Of a DNA stretch of 64,000 nucleotides, positions 59,729 to 64,000 are shown piece by piece. The position numbers were made by a program, and so were the translations under genes. Each line of letters starts with the position of its first letter. Positions within the stretch are counted from its first letter, which is position 1. Below the pieces are notes generated by a model. That model had not been told where the DNA came from. It saw only the letters and a program-made list of their open reading frames with translations, and did no database searches. This DNA comes from Tessaracoccus massiliensis. Its GTDB lineage: Bacteria > Actinomycetota > Actinomycetes > Propionibacteriales > Propionibacteriaceae. The stretch spans positions 41,407 to 105,406 of the forward strand of contig NZ_LN623537.1 in NCBI RefSeq assembly GCF_000826065.2, given 5' to 3'.

Positions 59729-59975
59729 TAGTTCTTGAGGTACTCGAGGACGGCGATGACGCGCTTGTTCCCTGTGCGCTCGTTAAGGTCGAGCATGGTG
59801 AAGATGCTGCTGATGTGCCGTTCCGCGATCGCGACGCGACATACACACGGTCCCTGATTTGCTCGTTTGTGAGCCCCGTAGCCATGAGCGAATCGTCAGT
59901 ATCGCGGAGGAGGTGCTGCGGGAGCGGGAAAGGATTGACCTTACTGACGCAGAGACCCAAAGTGCGAGCATCCCT
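59729..59975 (-). pseudogene. 3' remnant of a NarL/LuxR-type response regulator
   Basis: Two frames together give LMATGLTNEQIRDRVYV and, after a one-base shift near 59840, AERHISSIFTMLDLNERTGN then KRVIAVLEYLKN. This is the DNA-recognition helix and end of a LuxR/GerE-type HTH. The receiver domain is absent. The fragment abuts the tetR stop. Confidence 0.7.
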
Positions 59976-60544
59976 CATCGCTTTGATGCCAGCCCTTCAA
60001 CCATTGCAACTAACCCGAACTCGAAATCTAGGTCTTGATCGACAGGCTCACATCCGTTGTCGAGCGCTGTTTGTTCTTCTAGTACGAAACCGACCGTATA
60101 GCGGCTGATAGCCATGAGAGCTCGGACCGCAGAGCCCTCAGCGAATCCTTCGGACACGAGAAACTCGATCTGACTTTCGGGGGCATCCGAGCCCGCTGGC
60201 ATCTGGTCACTCTTTTGACGGTGAAACTCTGCGTGCAGCCGTGCTCCATCCCGGACTGCCAGAAGCGCTGTCCGGAAGCTCCGCGCGTTGCGCAGGAGAA
60301 AGTCGTCCCAGCGCTCCCCTGACTCTGGGAGTGAGGCGTGGTGTTCGCGATCAAGCACATCAGCTGCGAGCGATCCGAGCAGGTGGGCCTTTGTCCGAAA
60401 GTGCCAGTAGAGCGCTGGCTGCTGCACCCGCAGATGCGCAGCCAGCGCCCGCGTGGTGAAACCGTCGATCCCCGTGTTATTGAGCACATGCCTCGCACCG
60501 CGCAAGACTGCTGCACGATCGAGTCGCGCTTGTTTCTGAGCCAT
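59975..60544 (-). CDS. tetR: Tetracycline repressor TetR of the tet(33) determinant
   Basis: This 189-aa TetR-family repressor starts at MAQKQARLDRAAVLRGARHV. Its HTH is GFTTRALAAHLRVQQPALYW with HFRTKAHLL, the class-specific TetR pattern. The ligand domain follows (VGFVLEEQTALDNG). It binds the operator between it and tet(33) and is released by tetracycline. It is divergently transcribed from tet(33) over a 38-bp gap. Confidence 0.95.
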   Translation of the reverse strand: MAQKQARLDRAAVLRGARHVLNNTGIDGFTTRALAAHLRVQQPALYWHFRTKAHLLGSLAADVLDREHHASLPESGERWDDFLLRNARSFRTALLAVRDGARLHAEFHRQKSDQMPAGSDAPESQIEFLVSEGFAEGSAVRALMAISRYTVGFVLEEQTALDNGCEPVDQDLDFEFGLVAMVEGLASKR

Positions 60545-60553
60545 GCTTGCACT

Positions 60554-60581
60554 TTATCATCGATAACTTTATCGTTGATAA
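60554..60581. promoter_or_regulatory. Tet operator palindrome
   Basis: TTATCATCGATAA, a 2-nt centre and TTATCGTTGATAA form an inverted repeat with one mismatched pair. It fills the tetR-tet(33) gap, so TetR binding would block both divergent promoters. Confidence 0.85.
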
Positions 60582-60582
60582 G

Positions 60583-61806
60583 GTGTCATTTCTCACTTCC
60601 GCTCGTGGCTCGTTGGCCACGGTCCTCATCACGGCTAGCCTCGACGCCGCCGGCATGGGCCTGGTGATGCCGATTCTTCCCGCACTGCTACACGAGGCAG
60701 GGGTCACCGCTGATGCGGTTCCGCTGAACGTCGGAGTGCTGATCGCGCTCTACGCGGTAATGCAGTTCATCTTTGCCCCCGTACTGGGAACGCTGTCGGA
60801 CCGATTCGGCCGCCGCCGGGTGCTGCTTGTTTCCCTGGCCGGTGCGACCGTCGACTATCTCGTGCTCGCCACGACGTCCGCTCTGTCGGTGTTCTATATC
60901 GCCCGCGCAGTGGCTGGGATAACCGGAGCGACCAATGCGGTCACCGCCACCGTGATCGCCGACATCACGCCACCCCACCAGCGCGCCAAGCGTTTCGGTT
61001 TACTCAGTGCCTGCTATGGCGGCGGAATGATCGCGGGGCCAGCCATGGGTGGACTGTTCGGTGCCATCTCGCCACATCTGCCGTTTTTGCTCGCTGCTCT
61101 TCTCTCAGCGAGCAATCTGGCACTCACCTTTATCCTGTTACGCGAGACCCGTCCTGATTCCCCTGCGCGCTCTGCGTCGCTCGCTCAGCATCGTGGTCGC
61201 CCCGGCCTCAGCGCGGTGCCTGGGATTACCTTCCTATTAGTCGCATTCGGCCTTGTTCAATTCATTGGGCAGGCTCCAGGTGCGACCTGGGTGCTGTTTA
61301 CTGAACACCGCCTCGACTGGAGTCCCGTCGAAGTTGGAATCTCCCTGTCCGTCTTCGGGATCGTACAGGTTCTCGTGCAGGCCCTCCTTACTGGCCGCAT
61401 CGTGGAGTGGATCGGTGAGGCAAAAACAGTCATCATCGGGTGTGTTACCGACGCCTTGGGTCTCGTAGGCCTGGCGATAGTCACTGACGGATTGTCCATG
61501 GCGCCTATCTTGGCGGCATTGGGGATCGGTGGCATCGGCCTCCCCGCTCTGCAAACCCTTCTCTCCCAGCGCGTCGATGAACAGCGGCAAGGGCGCCTCC
61601 AGGGTGTGCTCGCCAGCATCAACAGCGTCACATCGATCTTCGGACCGGTCGCTTTCACAACGATCTTCGCGTTCACCTACATCAACGCCGACGGCTTCCT
61701 CTGGCTCTGCGCCGCAGCACTCTACGTGCCCTGCGTGATTCTCATCGTGCGTGGTACAGCGGCGTCCCCGAAGTTCGGCTCATGGGCGAGCGGCGACTCG
61801 ATGTGA
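60583..61806 (+). CDS. tet(33): Tetracycline efflux pump Tet(33)
   Basis: This 407-aa, 12-helix MFS antiporter exports tetracycline-metal complexes for protons. It starts at a GTG (VSFLTSARGSLATVLITASL), giving exactly the length of Tet(33). Motifs are GMGLVMPILPALL, the loop signature GTLSDRFGRRRVLLVSLAGA and AVAGITGATNAVTATVIADI. It matches, from memory, the pump of Corynebacterium glutamicum pTET3, also linked to IS6100. Confidence 0.96.
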   Translation: MSFLTSARGSLATVLITASLDAAGMGLVMPILPALLHEAGVTADAVPLNVGVLIALYAVMQFIFAPVLGTLSDRFGRRRVLLVSLAGATVDYLVLATTSALSVFYIARAVAGITGATNAVTATVIADITPPHQRAKRFGLLSACYGGGMIAGPAMGGLFGAISPHLPFLLAALLSASNLALTFILLRETRPDSPARSASLAQHRGRPGLSAVPGITFLLVAFGLVQFIGQAPGATWVLFTEHRLDWSPVEVGISLSVFGIVQVLVQALLTGRIVEWIGEAKTVIIGCVTDALGLVGLAIVTDGLSMAPILAALGIGGIGLPALQTLLSQRVDEQRQGRLQGVLASINSVTSIFGPVAFTTIFAFTYINADGFLWLCAAALYVPCVILIVRGTAASPKFGSWASGDSM

Positions 61807-62530
61807 GTTGTGAGCAGGAGCAACATGACGGCGACACGTCTTCGCCACGGCCGACGAGCGAGTCGGTGCCACCGGGCAACTCGGCATCATCTGCCAAGGA
61901 TAGGTCAGCTGGGAGTCTAAAGACCCATTGAAGTGTGCGTGCCGATCGCGGAGAAGGCCAAGGGAGAGCCGGAGGCCCTCTCCGAGTAGCTTGCCGATGA
62001 CATGAGCTGGACGCTCATCGAGAAATCCACACACAGCGGCCCCAGTGCAGCCCGAGAGGTGCGCCCGCCGTCCTCCCGAGCGGGTGGAAGTCATTTCGGT
62101 CATCGCCCACGGACGACGCGCTTCCTACGATGGATACCTCGAGTCTGTAGGAAGGCACGTCCGTTTCAGCCATGCGTTCCGCTTCGTCTAGCACCCGAAG
62201 ACCGCGATGTTCGCAGAACTGCGAAGCTACTGTATCGAGACGTAGGTTGGCTAAGGCCTCTGTGGACAGCATGAGCGACTCTTGAGTCCGTAATCTAGGA
62301 ACCGCAGAAACCACCCGATCGAAACGCAACTGCTTTTGAGCCGCGACCGTGCGCAGAAGGTGCTAGTAGCCATCCCTCGCGATCATCACGCGCATCGAAA
62401 CCGTCACGACGCCACTGCCTTCGAGGTCAGGTGAGCGGGAACTGATTGCGAACGCGCTGTCCACTCTGGTTGAAAGATTGCGCCGCTGTAGACGACCGCC
62501 ATCTGGATCCCGACGGTGACCGTGCTCTCG
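61807..62530. other. Gene-poor stretch, possibly degraded
   Basis: These 724 bp between tet(33) and the response regulator hold only short frames. None has a ribosome site, a recognisable motif or steady codon bias (for example a 104-aa antisense frame at 62015-62329). Composition is less GC-rich than the chromosome. It probably contains decayed plasmid genes. Confidence 0.4.
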
Positions 62531-62570
62531 AGTGTTCCACTACCCAGCATTAGCGCGGTCAGGGTCGGCT

Positions 62571-63248
62571 TCAGGTGATGAGTCCGTGTCGGTAGGCGGT
62601 GATGGCGGCGTGGACACGGTTGTCGATGCCGAGGGTGTTGAAGAGCTGGGAGACGTACTGCTTGACGGTGCCTTCGGAGAGGTGCATGGCCCGGCCGATC
62701 TGGGCATTGGAGAGTCCGCGAGCGATGTGGGTGAGGAGCTCGATCTGGCGCTCGGTGAGCAGGGCAGTGAGTTCGTCTCGCGCGGTTCGGGTGCGGTGGC
62801 CCGCCTGTTGCTCGGTGGCGAGCCAGCGGGCGACTCGGGGGGAGAACGCGCCGCCGCCGTGCGCGAGGGCCCTGACGCCGGCAATAAGCTGCTGAGGCTC
62901 GTCGGATTTGAGGAGGAAACCGAGGGCGCCGGCGTTGATCGCATCGGCGATGAGATGGTCGTCGGAAAAGGTGGTGAGCATGGCGATCGGAAGCTCGGGC
63001 TGTCGGTGCCGGATCTCACGGAGAGCTCCGATGCCGTCGAGTCGTGGCATCTGGATATCCAGCAGTGCGACGTCGACGCGGTGTGTTGCCGCGGCGTCGA
63101 CTGCCTCGTGGCCGTTGCTGGCGAGGGCGGTGATGTCAAGGTCAATGGCGGAGGCGAGAATAGCGGCGACGCCGGTGCGGACGAGCTGGTCGTCATCCGC
63201 GATCAGGACACGGATCGGTGGGGTGTCGGTGCGATCCTCCGGGGTCAT
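62571..63248 (-). CDS. NarL/FixJ-family response regulator
   Basis: This 225-aa regulator has a receiver domain with IRVLIADDDQLVRTGVAAIL, the phosphorylated Asp in VDVALLDIQMPRLDG, and the signalling Thr and Lys in AMLTTFSDD and GFLLKSDEPQQL. The C-terminal LuxR HTH is LLTHIARGLSNAQIGRAMHL with SEGTVKQYVSQLF. Its ATG overlaps the histidine kinase stop by 4 nt, so they form a two-component pair. The targets are unknown. The kinase is cut, so the regulator is probably orphaned. Confidence 0.92.
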   Translation of the reverse strand: MTPEDRTDTPPIRVLIADDDQLVRTGVAAILASAIDLDITALASNGHEAVDAAATHRVDVALLDIQMPRLDGIGALREIRHRQPELPIAMLTTFSDDHLIADAINAGALGFLLKSDEPQQLIAGVRALAHGGGAFSPRVARWLATEQQAGHRTRTARDELTALLTERQIELLTHIARGLSNAQIGRAMHLSEGTVKQYVSQLFNTLGIDNRVHAAITAYRHGLIT

Positions 63249-63873
63249 GGCGCAGGAACCGTTCCGATCCTGCTGACCTGGTCGGAGGCGAAGCAGACGA
63301 CGTGGACGTCGACTCGTTCGAAGAAGCTGATTTCCGCCTCGTAATAGTCGCAGGTCTCGTCGGGGCGAGGCGGGAACTCATCGCGTGGAGGATCGAGCAT
63401 CTCCAGGGCGGGGAGGGAACGCTCGACCGTCTCCTGGGTGTCTCCGACGGAGATGTCCGCAAACTGTGCCGTGGTCATCACCGATAGCGTGTTGGCGAGC
63501 ACGAAGTAAGCGACCGCGATGAACACGAGTGCGCCGAGGATGGCTGAGGGAACGGCGATGGCAGCACGCGTGGCGCGGGATCGAAGGGTCGCGGCATCGT
63601 CCTCGGCGGCGACGATGTCGCCATCAGATGCTGCGCTGTCCGCAGATGGGCGTGCGTGCGCCGGAAGGGTGAGAGTCAGTGCGAACTGGGTCGGCATCTG
63701 ATGGACGGTGAGGGCGCCGCCCAGCATCGCGGCGCGATGCCGCAGGCCATGCAGTCCGAATCCACCATCGAGCGGATGGGCTGAGGACGCCTCCTCGTCA
63801 CGCGGATTGCAAACGATCGCAGTGACAGTATCGCCCTCGACCTCGACGCGCACGGTGACCGGTTGCCCAGGAG
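63245..63873 (-). pseudogene. Sensor histidine kinase, 5' part removed by IS6100
   Basis: Only the end of the ATP-binding domain remains (VTVRVEVEGDTVTAIVCNPR, GGFGLHGLRHRAAMLGGALT). The N-terminal sensor, DHp histidine and N-box lie beyond or were lost at the IS6100 junction. Unusually the kinase domain is followed by a membrane helix (IAVPSAILGALVFIAVAYFV) and a roughly 70-aa outer domain with two cysteines (DETCDYYEAEISFFERVDVH then VVCFASD). It is coupled to the response regulator by a 4-nt overlap. Confidence 0.8.
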
Positions 63874-64000
63874 GGCTCTGTTGCAAAGATTGGCGGCAGT
63901 CAGAGGTAGGCTGTCGCTCTGCGCCGATCAGGCGGCTGCTGCGAAATGGTGGTTGAGCATGCCCATGGCCTCCGTCAGCGCCGAGGGCCCAATGCCAAAA
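63874..64000. mobile_element. Second IS6100, left end only
   Basis: From 63874 the sequence is identical to the first 127 bp of the copy at 57056, in the same orientation, and runs off the window. The two copies form direct repeats around 57936-63873, including tet(33). Confidence 0.95.

Noticed and set aside
62015..62329. 104-aa antisense frame in the gene-poor island stretch
   Set aside because: There is no supporting motif or start signal, and it is probably decayed sequence.

Overview
The window is high-GC DNA from an actinobacterium. The gene set (HspR-controlled dnaK-grpE-dnaJ-hspR, a ClpB with its own HspR box, class E sortase-like protein, DUF1707 and maltokinase-cap proteins) and the coding style suggest Propionibacteriales, most likely a Propionibacteriaceae genus close to Tessaracoccus or Arachnia. 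This assignment rests on gene content only. Positions 1 to about 52490 are host chromosome. Positions about 52490 to 64000 are a foreign multi-resistance island that continues past the right edge.

Chromosome, left to right: a DUF1704 (QEGLA-motif) putative peptidase coupled to an ATP-grasp ligase; a secreted dimethylformamidase-beta-like protein; three PRC-barrel stress-type proteins, one broken (5.1, 6.1 and 23.2 kb); the chaperone operon dnaK-grpE-dnaJ-hspR with two HspR-type (HAIR) boxes; pntA-pntB transhydrogenase; a tightly coupled operon of a radical SAM enzyme, a membrane protein, an Lgt-fold protein and a proline-rich membrane protein; lactate dehydrogenase; glycogen phosphorylase; a thiamine operon thiM-thiE-thiD-tenA under a TPP riboswitch; the threonine catabolic pair tdh-kbl; a GH3 hexosaminidase; a sugar ABC importer (binding protein plus two permeases, no ATPase) beside a TreS-like GH13 enzyme and a maltokinase-cap protein; clpB; pdxH; an aldose-dehydrogenase-like lipoprotein; a MATE exporter coupled to a spermidine-synthase-like protein; and a sortase-like protein. 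Short dispersed palindromic repeats lie in many intergenic gaps. Several chromosomal genes are broken by frameshifts or deletions (PRC copy, CPBP protease, tdh 5' end, Gfo/Idh oxidoreductase, epimerase fragment).

Resistance island: a Tn5564-type unit (IS481-family transposase plus the chloramphenicol exporter cmx) sits inside orf5 of a class 1 integron 3' conserved segment, flanked by a perfect 6-bp target duplication. Next comes sul1, joined directly to the integron 5' conserved segment by a deletion that removed most of attI1, any cassettes and qacE-delta1, so that sul1 lies straight downstream of the Pc promoter. intI1 is cut by IS6100. A second IS6100 in the same orientation begins at 63874, so the DNA between them is IS6100-bounded. 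It carries a truncated MobF relaxase, tetR/tet(33) tetracycline efflux with its operator, a response-regulator remnant, and an intact NarL-type response regulator with a histidine kinase cut by the second IS6100. Together these predict resistance to chloramphenicol, sulfonamides and tetracycline, assembled by layered insertions on a conjugative-plasmid backbone.
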